Numbered from the stretch's first letter, positions 34,601 to 43,423 are shown. The stretch: 64,000 nt of DNA from Nibrella viscosa (GCF_039541875.1 NZ_BAABHB010000002.1:372001-436000); one strand, 5' to 3'. A program made the numbers and translations. The notes: a model not told the origin generated them from the sequence alone.

Positions 34601-35303
34601 CGAAACCAACATTACCGTGATTGGTCAGCCGCTCGGCAGCTTCTACGGCTACCGGCAACTGGGCGTTTTCCGAGATCAGGCCGATCTGGACAGCTATCCG
34701 CACTTTGCCGATACCCGCCCCGGCGATGTGAAATACGAGGACGTGAACGGTGACGGCAAAATCAACGCCGACGACCGGACGCTGATCGGCAACAACCAAC
34801 CCGATTTTATCTACGGCTTCACCAACAGTTTCAGCTATAAGGGTATCGACCTGAACATTGTGGTGCAGGGCGTGCAGGGCGGTCAGATCCTGAACCTCTC
34901 GCGCCGGTTCTACGAAAACCTGGAAGGTAACTCCAACGCCCTCACGACGGTGCTGGATCGCTGGCGGTCTCCGCAGAATCCCGGCAATGGCGTTACGCCC
35001 CGCGCCAATACGCGCACAACAGGTAACAACAATGCCATATCGACCCGGTGGGTCGAAAACGCCAGTTACCTGCGCGTGCGCAACATAACCATCGGCTATA
35101 ACCTGCCCCGTACCCTGACGCAGCGGGCCAAACTCCAGGGTGTACGGGTGTATGCCGGCGTGCAAAACGCACTGACGTTCTCGAAATACCTGAGTTTCAA
35201 CCCGGAAGTGAGCGGCTACGAAGGACCGCTGACGGGCGGGGTCGATTACGGAAGCTACCCGCTGGCGCGGACCTACACCATTGGCGTAAACATCGGACTC
35301 TAA
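31695..35303 (+). CDS. SusC/RagA-type TonB-dependent receptor with STN domain
   Basis: The 1,202-residue product has a signal peptide, then an STN (secretin/TonB short N-terminal) domain (residues about 50-120, DVLRDMENRYGIRFAFQRKT), which contacts FecR. A carboxypeptidase-regulatory-like domain follows (ITGRVRADDTGDGLPGVSVT), then the SusC plug (NEVVVVGYGTQQRRDVTGSI) and the beta-barrel ending TIGVNIGL. It imports oligosaccharides captured by the SusD partner at the cell surface. Length and frame are complete. Confidence 0.96.
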   Translation: MKNLLPNLIGVAFCLSLGSLYSTADAQVLASSSLYPQTRPGAPFTQPEHNSRSVRPAAKALSDVLRDMENRYGIRFAFQRKTVQYKFVRMPLSTSSDREAVLKSILKPLNLTYRKVDEQYYVIVEADDEATRQTGSVLESPVSDERALPTRPVNSNDLRENTAISSMNLRQLTEELRQERRITGRVRADDTGDGLPGVSVTLKGTNRGTSTDADGNYVMNIPNGSIATLVFSFIGYASQEVSVGSQSTVNVSLKQSDQTLNEVVVVGYGTQQRRDVTGSIASLNTRTIRDQPVPNIVEGLTGRMPGVLIQQNTGAPGNSPSIKIRGLGSISAGNGPLVVIDGQPLDSGTLTNGGGLNLLNPNDIEKIDVLKDASATAIYGSRGANGVVVVTTKRGKAGQTRLNLDYYTGVQEVTKKMDILNAQQFAEFSKEAFNTAYLERVPGARAEDPNSARPAGQRYRYPRGEIAGVSFDNPAGLTTYDYQDMIFRKAPISNYQLTASGGSEKVQFMVSGNYLSQKGIVKKSGIDRYTVRTNVDAQMTSFLRMGVSLSPSVTVEDRVNTDGHWASNGVINSALNLPPFIPIYQPGTTVYNSQAFYAAPYDWPGITNPVANINEVDNKFRISRLLGNAYLELQLPFNIQYRGTIGGDIQHQRQNNFLTSALPLNQLLPPTVSTAVSNTFQSINWVTNHTLTYNRQIADMHRLEVLVGLESQKNDFESNRVNANNFPNDIVRTINAGTITGGSSFRDQWSLASYFGRVAYSFQDRYLVNASFRRDGSSRFGRNNRWGTFPSASVGWRVSEEPFLKDVKFISELKLKASYGLSGNNAFTSNYPAIGLLSSDNYVFGNVLANGLAVSSIGNDNLTWEKSRQTDIGLELGILNNRIFLTADYYKRITTDLLLAVQVPTLTGFSSAVRNIGKVENKGMEFALNTRNLVGAFTWSTDLNISFNRNKVLALGPTGDPIRSGTGVGETNITVIGQPLGSFYGYRQLGVFRDQADLDSYPHFADTRPGDVKYEDVNGDGKINADDRTLIGNNQPDFIYGFTNSFSYKGIDLNIVVQGVQGGQILNLSRRFYENLEGNSNALTTVLDRWRSPQNPGNGVTPRANTRTTGNNNAISTRWVENASYLRVRNITIGYNLPRTLTQRAKLQGVRVYAGVQNALTFSKYLSFNPEVSGYEGPLTGGVDYGSYPLARTYTIGVNIGL

Positions 35304-35322
35304 CCTTCAATCGCTGACTTTT

Positions 35323-36765
35323 ATGAAACGAACATATTTGTTTGCCGCTTTGCTGACAGCCGCGCTCACCGGCTGCAACGAGCAGTTCCTGGATCTTGCC
35401 CCTATTTCCCAGGCCAATACCGGCACCTTCTATAAAACGGGGGCCGACCTCATCAATGCCGTCAACGGGGCCTATGGCGCGTTGCAGTTTGCCGGGCAGT
35501 ACGGTAACTTCTACGTGGTGTCGGAGATTCCGTCGGATGATACCACGCCGGTGCTGTCGGGTTCGGTAACGGACCAGGACGAGTTTGATAAATTTTACCT
35601 GCGCACCACCAACCCCTTCCTGGCTTCCCGCTGGGCCGATGGCTACCGGGGCATCTACCGCACCAATGCGGTAATTGACCGCAGCGCCGGTATCCAGATG
35701 GACGAAGACCTGAAGAAGCGCATTGTGGGCGAAGCCAGGTTCCTGCGGGCGCTGATGTATTTCAACCTGGTGCGCGTCTTCGGCGATGTGCCGCTGGTAC
35801 TCAGGGAAATTACCGATCCGCAGGAGGGCTACAGCTTCGGCCGCACACCGGCGGCTGAGGTGTACAACCAGATTATCAAGGATCTGACTGATGCCGAAGC
35901 CGTGTTGCCGGCCACCTATACCGGTGCCAATGTGGGCCGGGCCACTCGCGGAGCCGCCAAAGCGCTGCTGGGCAAGGTGTACCTGACGCAGAAAAAGTAC
36001 GCCGAAGCCGCTCAGAAGCTGAAAGAGGTAATTGATTCCGGCACCTACGAACTGCTGCCGAATTATGCCGATGTGTTCCGGGCGTCGAACAAGAACCATA
36101 AGGAATCGATCTTCGATGTGCAGTACAAGAAAGGCAACATCGGCGAGGGCAGCGGGTTTGCCAATGCCTACGCGCCCGAAAACTCCGGCAACGCGGTCAT
36201 TCAGTTTGGCGGGGGCGGCAACAACCGGCCCACGCCGGATATGGTGCAGGCCTACGAACCGGGCGATACCCGCAAAGATGTATCGCTGGCGACCAGCTAC
36301 GTGAATGCCAATGGTGCCCGGATCGACTACAATTTTGTGCGGAAGTACCGGGATACGCCCATTGTCAACGGTGATTCGGAAGATAACTGGCCGGTGCTGC
36401 GCTACGCCGACGTGCTGCTGATGTACGCCGAAGCCCTGAACGAGCAGGGTCGTCCGGCCGAAGCCCTGCCCTTCCTGAACCAGATTCGCCGGCGGGCCGG
36501 CGTCCCCGAAAAAACCCTGGCGGAGGTAGGCACCCAGGCCGCCATGCGCCAGGCCATCGAGCAGGAACGGCGGGTAGAACTGGCTTTTGAAGGCCACCGC
36601 TGGTTCGACCTCGTACGGACCGGCCGGGCGCTGGAGGTCCTGAAAGCCAAAGCCCAGGCCATCGGCATCAAAACAGACCTGAATGCCAATAACCTGATTT
36701 TTCCCGTTCCCCAAAGCCAGATCGACATTAACCCGACACAGATCAAGCAGAATCCAGGGTATTAA
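35323..36765 (+). CDS. SusD/RagB-type surface glycan-binding lipoprotein
   Basis: The 480-residue product has the lipoprotein signal MKRTYLFAALLTAALTGC with the lipobox Cys at residue 18. TPR-like helices and the conserved SusD end (EQERRVELAFEGHRWFDLVR and IFPVPQSQIDINP) follow. It sits 19 bases after SusC and forms the lid of the importer. A 40-base palindromic terminator follows. Confidence 0.96.
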   Translation: MKRTYLFAALLTAALTGCNEQFLDLAPISQANTGTFYKTGADLINAVNGAYGALQFAGQYGNFYVVSEIPSDDTTPVLSGSVTDQDEFDKFYLRTTNPFLASRWADGYRGIYRTNAVIDRSAGIQMDEDLKKRIVGEARFLRALMYFNLVRVFGDVPLVLREITDPQEGYSFGRTPAAEVYNQIIKDLTDAEAVLPATYTGANVGRATRGAAKALLGKVYLTQKKYAEAAQKLKEVIDSGTYELLPNYADVFRASNKNHKESIFDVQYKKGNIGEGSGFANAYAPENSGNAVIQFGGGGNNRPTPDMVQAYEPGDTRKDVSLATSYVNANGARIDYNFVRKYRDTPIVNGDSEDNWPVLRYADVLLMYAEALNEQGRPAEALPFLNQIRRRAGVPEKTLAEVGTQAAMRQAIEQERRVELAFEGHRWFDLVRTGRALEVLKAKAQAIGIKTDLNANNLIFPVPQSQIDINPTQIKQNPGY

Positions 36766-36784
36766 TTCGAAATAGTGAGTTCAT

Positions 36785-36825
36785 AACGAGCCTGCCCCTG
36801 TCGGCCGACAGGGGCAGGCTCGTTT
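36785..36825 (+). terminator. Very strong terminator after SusD (40-base perfect palindrome)
   Basis: A perfect palindrome with arms AACGAGCCTGCCCCTGTCGG and its complement spans 36785-36824 with no loop bases, then TTT. It ends the sigma-FecR-SusC-SusD transcript unit, so the genes after it need their own promoter or are read through. Confidence 0.8.
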
Positions 36826-36950
36826 GCTATGTACCAGACCGCGTCCCGCTGTCTGCCTGATCAGACCCGAACCTAGAGCTACTCCCCACCTAAGTGGAAA
36901 CAAGCCAGGATATTCCAACATTTGGTCGGGCAAAAACGTATATTTGAAAA

Positions 36951-36958
36951 TATCTTTG
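36951..36958 (+). promoter_or_regulatory. Bacteroidota -7 box TATCTTTG
   Basis: This is a perfect TAnnTTTG match 10 bases before the ATG at 36969, so any transcript would have a very short leader. A TTTG at 36921-36924 may be the -33 element, but the spacing is a little long. Confidence 0.4.
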
Positions 36959-36968
36959 CTACCTATTT

Positions 36969-37226
36969 ATGTTAACGTTGAATACAATCCTTGAAGAGTT
37001 GAAAGACATTCCGGTTAATCGCCTGGAAGATCTGTACTCCCTTATTCATTCCCTGAGGGCTGATACCAAAAAATCGGGTGCTGCTCATAAACAGATTCTT
37101 TCGTATGCAGGCTCTTTCCGCGACATGAGTCAGGAGGACTATGACAGTTTTGTGCAGACCTATTGGACACATAGATTCATTGATTGCCGGAATAGCTTTG
37201 GCGAACGACTTGCAGCTTGTGACTAA
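36969..37226 (+). CDS. Probable antitoxin of a decayed vapBC-like pair
   Basis: The 85-codon frame begins MLTLNTILEELKDIPVNRLE and contains SYAGSFRDMSQEDYDSFVQ, typical of small DUF2281-like antitoxins that pair with PIN toxins. After residue 63 the sequence changes to WTHRFIDCRNSFGERLAACD, which is another frame of the toxin remnant. A deletion has joined the antitoxin body to the toxin tail. The antitoxin's own C-terminus is lost. Confidence 0.6.
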   Translation: MLTLNTILEELKDIPVNRLEDLYSLIHSLRADTKKSGAAHKQILSYAGSFRDMSQEDYDSFVQTYWTHRFIDCRNSFGERLAACD

Positions 37227-37284
37227 CAATACCGCATATTTTAAAAGAGTGAAACAACTTGAACTGGTAAATTGGTCAAAATAG
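37141..37284 (+). pseudogene. C-terminal remnant of a VapC-like PIN toxin
   Basis: In another frame this 47-codon stretch reads RPIGHIDSLIAGIALANDLQ, then LVTNNTAYFKRVKQLELVNW. That is the standard last third of VapC toxins, with IGxxDxLIAGxAL and TNNTxxFxRV. The N-terminal two-thirds, with the first catalytic acids, are missing and the piece overlaps the antitoxin frame. The toxin is therefore dead. Confidence 0.75.
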
Positions 37285-37314
37285 AGTCGGTTTACTTCTC
37301 AAGCAAAGAACCCT

Positions 37315-39012
37315 ATGAATCGCTCATTCACCCGTATATCCTCCCCGACGCTACAAGTTATCCTGAAAGGTGTGCTTTTGGGGTTCTGCCTCGTATGCCG
37401 GACCATCCTGGTACTGGGGCAGACCGAAACCCAAGCCGATCAGGTTGTCATCACCACCCTGAATCAGAAAACCGGGGTGCGCACCACCGAAAACGGGGCA
37501 CTCCAGGTGAATGTCTCTCCAGCAGATGTTCGCGCCTTCAAGGCTCGTGGCTGGGTCCGGTATCGTGACTTTGGTGCCCGGGGCGACGGGAAGACCGATG
37601 ATATAGATGCGATCGCCGGTGCCCACGCCTTCGCCAACCAGTATGGGCTGCCGGTAAGAGCGGATGCGGGCGCTACCTACTACATCGGTGGGAAGGAGCG
37701 CACCGCCGTGATCCGTACCGATACCGATTTCGGAACGGCAGCCTTCCTCATTGACGATACCGACGTGCAAAACCGGAATGCCTCTGTTTTTCTGGTCAGT
37801 TCGGGGCTGCAACCGTTTCTCCTGACAGGCATAACGTCCCTCAAGCGGAATCAGGAAAAAATCGAGGTATCCCTACCCGGCCCCTGTCTGATCACGGTCA
37901 CCAATGCGCACGTGAAGCACTACATCCGGTTTGGCCTGAACCAGAACAATGGAGCCGCGCAGACAGATATTTTTATGGTGGATAGAAAGGGGAACGTGGA
38001 TATGACCGCTCCAATCATCTGGGACTTCGACCAGATCACGGATGCCAGTGCGCTGCCCATCGACGAAAAACGGCTGACTATTAAAGGCGGACGGTTTACC
38101 ACCATCGCCAACAAGGCAGAATCGAAGTACACGTATTACAACCGGAACATCGCCATCAAACGCTCCAATGTCCTGGTTGAGGGGCTCGAACACCGCATCA
38201 CGGGCGAAGGCGACCAAGGTGCCCCCTACGGCGGCTTCCTCAACATCCGCGACTGCGCTTATGTAACCGTCAGAAATACCACCCTGACCGGTCACAAAAC
38301 CTACAGTACCATTGGTGCGGCCGGAAAACCCGTCTCTATGGGCTCTTACGACATCTCCGCCAATCGCGCCCTGAACGTATCCTTCATCAACTGCCGCCAG
38401 ACCAACGATATCGATGACCGTACGTATTGGGGTATTCTGGGGTCCAACTACTGCAAGAACATGCTGTATGATGGTTGTGTCTTCTCCCGGTTCGACGCCC
38501 ACATGGGCGTGGCCAATGCTACCATCCGCAACTCCACGCTCGGGCACATGGGCATCAACGCCATCGGCAGCGGGACATTAACGGTCGAGAATAGTACGAT
38601 TCGCGGCAATACCCTCATCAATCTGCGACCCGACTATGGCAGCACCTGGCAGGGCGAGTTCGTAATCCGCAACTGCCTTTTCGTGCCGGCGGGCGGCAGA
38701 CCCAGCAGCGCAGCGCTGATTGGTGGTTCGTATTCAGGTCAGCATGATTTCGGGTACCGCTGCTACATGCCGGAACGGATCATCATCGAGAATCTCCGTA
38801 TCGATGATGCCAACCATCCGGCGAACTACCAGGGACCGGCTATTTTTGCGAATATCAACCCCCAACTGGCGGACGATTCCTATCAGGAGAAGTTTCCGTA
38901 TAGCATAACCCGAGAGGTTATCCTCAGGAATGTAACCACCGCCAGCGGCAAGGCCCTGCGTATCAGCGATAATCCATTCATGTTCAGGCAGGTAAACATA
39001 AACGTTCAGTAA
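37315..39012 (+). CDS. Secreted pectate-lyase-fold (parallel beta-helix) protein
   Basis: The 565-residue product has a signal region (LQVILKGVLLGFCLVCRTIL), then the motif RYRDFGARGDGKTDDIDAIA typical of the pectate-lyase-3/glycosyl-hydrolase-28 superfamily start. Right-handed beta-helix repeats follow (VRNTTLTGHKT, ATIRNSTLGHMGINAIGSGT, VENSTIRGNTLINL). It probably binds or cuts an acidic polysaccharide. It lies after SusD and before the rhamnosidase, so a shared pectin-type target is inferred. The exact activity is unknown. Confidence 0.75.
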   Translation: MNRSFTRISSPTLQVILKGVLLGFCLVCRTILVLGQTETQADQVVITTLNQKTGVRTTENGALQVNVSPADVRAFKARGWVRYRDFGARGDGKTDDIDAIAGAHAFANQYGLPVRADAGATYYIGGKERTAVIRTDTDFGTAAFLIDDTDVQNRNASVFLVSSGLQPFLLTGITSLKRNQEKIEVSLPGPCLITVTNAHVKHYIRFGLNQNNGAAQTDIFMVDRKGNVDMTAPIIWDFDQITDASALPIDEKRLTIKGGRFTTIANKAESKYTYYNRNIAIKRSNVLVEGLEHRITGEGDQGAPYGGFLNIRDCAYVTVRNTTLTGHKTYSTIGAAGKPVSMGSYDISANRALNVSFINCRQTNDIDDRTYWGILGSNYCKNMLYDGCVFSRFDAHMGVANATIRNSTLGHMGINAIGSGTLTVENSTIRGNTLINLRPDYGSTWQGEFVIRNCLFVPAGGRPSSAALIGGSYSGQHDFGYRCYMPERIIIENLRIDDANHPANYQGPAIFANINPQLADDSYQEKFPYSITREVILRNVTTASGKALRISDNPFMFRQVNINVQ

Positions 39013-39135
39013 TGTACGGCAAGGGGCACCGGGTAGAACACTGAAGCTGAGAATACCGGTTTATGCGCTGCGCCAATAGGTAGGACAACCCCCACCCGTG
39101 CCTTTACATTACGTACCGACCTATCTCACTTTAGA

Positions 39136-41892
39136 ATGCACTCAGCTCTCCGAAGGCTTTCCTTTGTTGGCCTGCTTTTTACCCTTCTCTACACCGTACA
39201 GGCGCAACCCAAACCGAATACCACAAACCGGACAACCGTCGACACCGCCAAGCCCTGGGCGTACTGGTGGTGGATGGGCAGCGCCGTAACGGAAGACGGC
39301 ATCCGGCAGAACCTCCGGGACTACGCCAAAGCCGGTCTGGGCGGGGTGCATGTGATTCCTATTTACGGTGTCAAAGGCTACGAGCAGCAGTTTGTTCCGT
39401 TTATGAGCAACCGCTGGCTGCAACTGCTCGATTATACGCTTCAGCAGGCGACGGCGCTGGGCATGGGTGTCGATCTGACGCTCGGTACCGGCTGGCCCTA
39501 TGGTGGTCCGCAGGTAAAGCCAGACATGGCGGCCCAGCAATTTCAGGTGCAGGAGTATCCGTTTCAGCCGGGGCAGACCATCCGCCGGGCCGATCTGACC
39601 GGCAAAGGAGACATTGTAGCCATTACGGCATTTACCAATACCGGCGATACGCTGGTGGTGCCGGCGCCGGTTGGACCAGACGTGCTGTGGCAGGCAGAGA
39701 ACCGGTCGGGAAAGGTGTATGTGCTGCGGATGTTCCCCACGGGACAGCAGGTGAAGCGGGCGGCTCCGGGTGGCGAAGGCCCGGTACTGGACCATTTCGA
39801 CACGGAGGCAGTACAAACGTACCTGCAAGGGTTCAACAAGCTTAAGACGTATTTCGCCAATAAGCCGTACAAGATACGGGCGGTGTACAACGACTCCTAC
39901 GAAGCCTACGGGGCTAACTGGACCCAGCGCTTCCTGACGGAATTCAACCAACGGCGGGGCTACGACCTGCGCCGGTACCTGCCTGTTCTCCAGAAAAAGG
40001 ACCCGCTCTCGATTACCGAAAAGCGCATTCTGGGCGATTACCACGCCACCATTGCCGACCTGCTGCGCGATGCCTTTACCAAAACCTGGACGAACTGGGC
40101 AAAGCAGCAGGGCTATCTGGTTCGCAACGAAGCCCACGGATCGCCCGGCAACCTGCTCGATCTGTACGCGCTGTCTGATATGCCCGAAACGGAGTACTTC
40201 GGCAGTAAGCCCTTTGACATTCCCGGCTACCGGATAGACCCGTCGTACGAAGAGTCGCGGTTTGGCCGACCCGAGCCGCTGATCCTGAAATTTGCGTCGT
40301 CGTCGGCCAACGTAGCCGGTAAGCCGCTGGTGTCGTCGGAGACCTCGACCTGGCTGGCCGATCATTTCAAGGTGTCGCTGGCGCAGATCAAGCCCATCAT
40401 TGATGAGTCGTTTATATCGGGCATCAATCACGTCTTTTACCACGGCATACCTTACTCACCGCCCGGCGAAGCCTGGCCGGGCTGGCTGTTTTATGCCTCT
40501 ACCAACTACAACCAGCAAAGCCACTTCTGGCAGGACTTCCCGGAGCTGAACCGCTACATCGCCGACTGCCAGCGGCTGCTGCAAACCGGGAAGCCGGATG
40601 GTGATGTGCTACTCTATTTCCCGATTCATGATCTGTGGCACTCGCCCGGCACCTCCGGGGGCACCCACGCCCTGGATGTTCACGCCAACGCCAACCGCTG
40701 GCTCCTGGGGCGGCCCATCGGGCAGACGGCTGCCGATCTGCAACGGCAGGGCTTTCAGTACGATTATATCTCAGACCTGCAACTAACGCAGTGCCGTCCG
40801 GCCGCCAACGGCAGCGTTACCACCAGCGGAGGAGCCACGTACAAGGTGATTGTGGTGCCACCGACCGAATTTCTGCCGCTGGAGACGCTGCAAACGCTGG
40901 ACAAGCTGGCAAAGCAGGGGGTGAAATTGCTGTTTGTGAAGAACCGCCCGAGTCTGGTAGCGGGGTATAACCAGGTGGTTAACCGGCAGAAAGCACTGGA
41001 AACGCTGAACCAGCAAATGACCGGTCGGAGCCGGGTGGCGGCTGATGTGGTGCAGGGCCTGACCGACTGGCAGATCCGCCGGGAGCCGATGGTTGATAAC
41101 GGGCTGGCGTTTATCCGCAAAAAGCAGGCGGACGGCTGGCAGTATTTCGTGTCCAACTTGCAAAACAAGTACAATACCGGCCGTATCCGCCTGGCGGTAA
41201 ATGCCAACAGCATCGAACTGGTGGACCCGCTGCACCAGCGCCGGGGGTTTGTGCCCAAAGAGCCGGTCGGAGCCGGTACGATTGAGATTCCGCTGACGCT
41301 GGCACCCGGCGAGTCGGTGTTCATCAATGCGTTTGAGTCTACCCGCAAAGGTAGTCCGTGGTCAGGGCAGCCGCTGGCAGAGAGTGGTTATTCGTTGAGT
41401 GGTGATTGGTTGATTCGTTTTGTCGATGGCGCACCTGCGTTACCCAAGCCGATTACAACGAATAAACTGGTTTCGTGGACGACGCTGGGCGATACGGCTA
41501 CGCAGTATTTCAGCGGGACGGCGCGGTATAGCCTGAGTTTTACCGTACCGGACAACCTGCTGAACGGGCAGAATCTGTGGCTGGACCTGGGCGATGTGCG
41601 GGAGGTAGCCGAAGTACGGCTGAACGGGCAGCCGGTGGGTAAAGCCTGGTCGTTGCCGTACCGCCTGCCGCTGCCGACCGGTTTGCTGAAGCCGCAGAAT
41701 ACACTGGAGGTAGACGTGCGTAACCTGTCTTTTAACCGTATGCGTTACCTGGACACGCAGAAAGTACCCTGGCGGAAATTCTACGACATCAACATGGTGG
41801 ATATTCAGTACAAGCCGTTTGATGCCTCGAAGCGCCCGCCGGTTGAGTCGGGGCTGCTGGGGCCGGTGCGCTTGGTGGCAGAGCAGCGGTAG
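39136..41892 (+). CDS. GH106-type alpha-L-rhamnosidase
   Basis: The 918-residue product has a signal peptide (SFVGLLFTLLYTVQAQ) and the GH106 start: KPWAYWWWMGSAVTEDGIRQ, then LGGVHVIPIYGVKGYEQQF and VDLTLGTGWPYGGPQV. Glu/Asp in VYNDSYEAYGANWTQRFL and in SETSTWLADH are candidate catalytic or calcium-site residues. A jelly-roll end (LDLGDVREVAEVRLNGQPVG) completes the family layout. It releases terminal rhamnose, for example from rhamnogalacturonan side chains. It acts in the periplasm or at the surface. Confidence 0.88.
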   Translation: MHSALRRLSFVGLLFTLLYTVQAQPKPNTTNRTTVDTAKPWAYWWWMGSAVTEDGIRQNLRDYAKAGLGGVHVIPIYGVKGYEQQFVPFMSNRWLQLLDYTLQQATALGMGVDLTLGTGWPYGGPQVKPDMAAQQFQVQEYPFQPGQTIRRADLTGKGDIVAITAFTNTGDTLVVPAPVGPDVLWQAENRSGKVYVLRMFPTGQQVKRAAPGGEGPVLDHFDTEAVQTYLQGFNKLKTYFANKPYKIRAVYNDSYEAYGANWTQRFLTEFNQRRGYDLRRYLPVLQKKDPLSITEKRILGDYHATIADLLRDAFTKTWTNWAKQQGYLVRNEAHGSPGNLLDLYALSDMPETEYFGSKPFDIPGYRIDPSYEESRFGRPEPLILKFASSSANVAGKPLVSSETSTWLADHFKVSLAQIKPIIDESFISGINHVFYHGIPYSPPGEAWPGWLFYASTNYNQQSHFWQDFPELNRYIADCQRLLQTGKPDGDVLLYFPIHDLWHSPGTSGGTHALDVHANANRWLLGRPIGQTAADLQRQGFQYDYISDLQLTQCRPAANGSVTTSGGATYKVIVVPPTEFLPLETLQTLDKLAKQGVKLLFVKNRPSLVAGYNQVVNRQKALETLNQQMTGRSRVAADVVQGLTDWQIRREPMVDNGLAFIRKKQADGWQYFVSNLQNKYNTGRIRLAVNANSIELVDPLHQRRGFVPKEPVGAGTIEIPLTLAPGESVFINAFESTRKGSPWSGQPLAESGYSLSGDWLIRFVDGAPALPKPITTNKLVSWTTLGDTATQYFSGTARYSLSFTVPDNLLNGQNLWLDLGDVREVAEVRLNGQPVGKAWSLPYRLPLPTGLLKPQNTLEVDVRNLSFNRMRYLDTQKVPWRKFYDINMVDIQYKPFDASKRPPVESGLLGPVRLVAEQR

Positions 41893-41941
41893 GGTATAAC
41901 AGCCGTTGCCGGTTCTTTTACGACTGTAAACAAAGCCGACC

Positions 41942-43243
41942 ATGAACCGCAAAACCTTTCTGAAATCATCGGCACTGACCAGCCTGGGCCTGATAGCGGC
42001 TAACGGCCGTATATGGGCAACCGGATTGACCGGCAAACCGTTAGAAGTCCCTGTTCGGCCGCTGACTAATGGCCCGGCGTTTCACTGGTTCGGCTATTAC
42101 GACAAACTGCAATTCGACCCGACTAACCGCTACGTTCTGGGTATGCAGGTCGGCTTTGAAGGCCGCTCACCCACCGCTGAGGATGTGATTAAAATCGGCA
42201 TGATCGACCTGAAGAAAGACGGTAGCTGGATTGAACTGGGCGAGAGCCGGGCGTGGGGCTGGCAACAGGGCTGTATGCTGCAATGGGTGCCGGGTTCGTC
42301 TTCCGAAATCATCTGGAATGATCGTGTAGGCAACCAGTACGTCAGCCAGGTGCTGAATGTGTTCACCCGTAAGAAACGAACGCTGCCGAAGGCCATATAT
42401 GCTTTGAGTCCCGACGGTAAATGGGCCATTGGGACGGAGTTTAACCGGATTCAGGATTTGCGGCCGGGGTACGGCTATGCCGGTATTCCAGATCCGTATT
42501 ACGAAATAAAGGCCCCGTCCGAAATTGGACTGTACCGGATGGATTTGCAAACGGGTGCTATCAAACTCCTGATGTCGCTGGCCGAAGCGGCTGCGATTCC
42601 GCAAAAAGAAGCATCGGTGGCCGATAATTTTCACTGGTTCAATCACCTGCTCGTCAACACCGACAGCACCCGGCTCACCTTTCTGCACCGGTGGCGGGCC
42701 AAACGCGAAGACCGGCAGGTAATGGCCCGGACTAATTTCGTTACCCGGATGTTTACGATGAATCCGGACGGAAGTGAGCGGTTTATCATTGATCCGTCCG
42801 GCTATACCTCTCATTTTGTCTGGCGCGATCCGTCGCATATCTGTGCCTATACCCGGCCGGAGGGGAAACCGTCGTCGTTCTACCTGCTGGAAGATAAAAC
42901 CGGTCGTATCGAACCCATTGCTACCGACAAAATGCCGGTGAATGGGCACCAGACGTATGTGCCGGGCCGTAACAACGACTGGCTGCTCAACGATAACTAT
43001 GCCGGGCCGAAAGACCGCAACCAGACGCCGTACCTCTACCACCTGCCCACCGACCGGCGCATTGATCTCGGTCATTTTCCCGCCGGTGAAAGCTACGTAG
43101 CCGAATGGCGCTGCGACCTGCACCCCCGTACCAGCAACGACGGTAATTTCGTTTGCATCGACTCCACGCACGGCGGCAACGGCCGGCAATTGTACCTGCT
43201 GGATCTGCGGCCGGTCTGGGAGAAGGAGCTGGCAAAGCGGTGA
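41942..43243 (+). CDS. Secreted propeller-like protein with twin-Arg-like or Sec leader
   Basis: The 433-residue product begins MNRKTFLKSSALTSLGLIAA, a leader of the type common on periplasmic sugar enzymes. The body has propeller-like repeats (FHWFGYYDKLQFDPTNRYVL, ALSPDGKWAIGTEFNRIQDL, HLPTDRRIDLGHF). It resembles TolB/oligogalacturonate-lyase-type propellers, but no catalytic His/metal set is clear. It follows the rhamnosidase by 49 bases and so belongs to the same glycan cluster. Function is inferred from context. Confidence 0.65.
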   Translation: MNRKTFLKSSALTSLGLIAANGRIWATGLTGKPLEVPVRPLTNGPAFHWFGYYDKLQFDPTNRYVLGMQVGFEGRSPTAEDVIKIGMIDLKKDGSWIELGESRAWGWQQGCMLQWVPGSSSEIIWNDRVGNQYVSQVLNVFTRKKRTLPKAIYALSPDGKWAIGTEFNRIQDLRPGYGYAGIPDPYYEIKAPSEIGLYRMDLQTGAIKLLMSLAEAAAIPQKEASVADNFHWFNHLLVNTDSTRLTFLHRWRAKREDRQVMARTNFVTRMFTMNPDGSERFIIDPSGYTSHFVWRDPSHICAYTRPEGKPSSFYLLEDKTGRIEPIATDKMPVNGHQTYVPGRNNDWLLNDNYAGPKDRNQTPYLYHLPTDRRIDLGHFPAGESYVAEWRCDLHPRTSNDGNFVCIDSTHGGNGRQLYLLDLRPVWEKELAKR

Positions 43244-43261
43244 TTACGGGTTGGTTTAAAG

Positions 43262-43302
43262 GCGCTATAGGCGCAGTAACGGATGGCTTGCGCCTACAGC
43301 GC
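43262..43302. repeat. Intergenic hairpin 1 (GCGCTATAGGCGCA / TGCGCCTACAGCGC)
   Basis: The 14-base arms (43262-43275, 43289-43302) are complementary except for one position that still pairs as G-T. It lies just after the 433-residue gene, in a 309-base gap without coding sequence. Confidence 0.7.
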
Positions 43303-43329
43303 AGTGGGAAGACAAACGCTTTACCTGTT

Positions 43330-43423
43330 CTATAAACCGTTGGCTCCTACGGACCAACAGGGATCAGCCTTACTTCTTTGACTTGCCTCTTTGTTTTGCT
43401 CCGTAGGAGCCAGCGGTTTATAG
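43330..43423. repeat. Intergenic 24-bp inverted repeat, possible MITE-like unit
   Basis: The left arm at 43330-43353 starts CTATAAACCGTTGGCTCC. The right arm at 43400-43423 is its complement with one G-T-type mismatch. The 46-base loop contains no frame. The 94-base size, terminal inverted repeats and location between genes fit a small non-autonomous element or a folded RNA. The rest of the gap to 43552 shows nothing else. Confidence 0.65.

Noticed and set aside
35197..36714. Antisense open frame (505 codons) across SusD
   Set aside because: Same reason as above. SusD motifs on the plus strand are complete and the antisense product is not recognisable.
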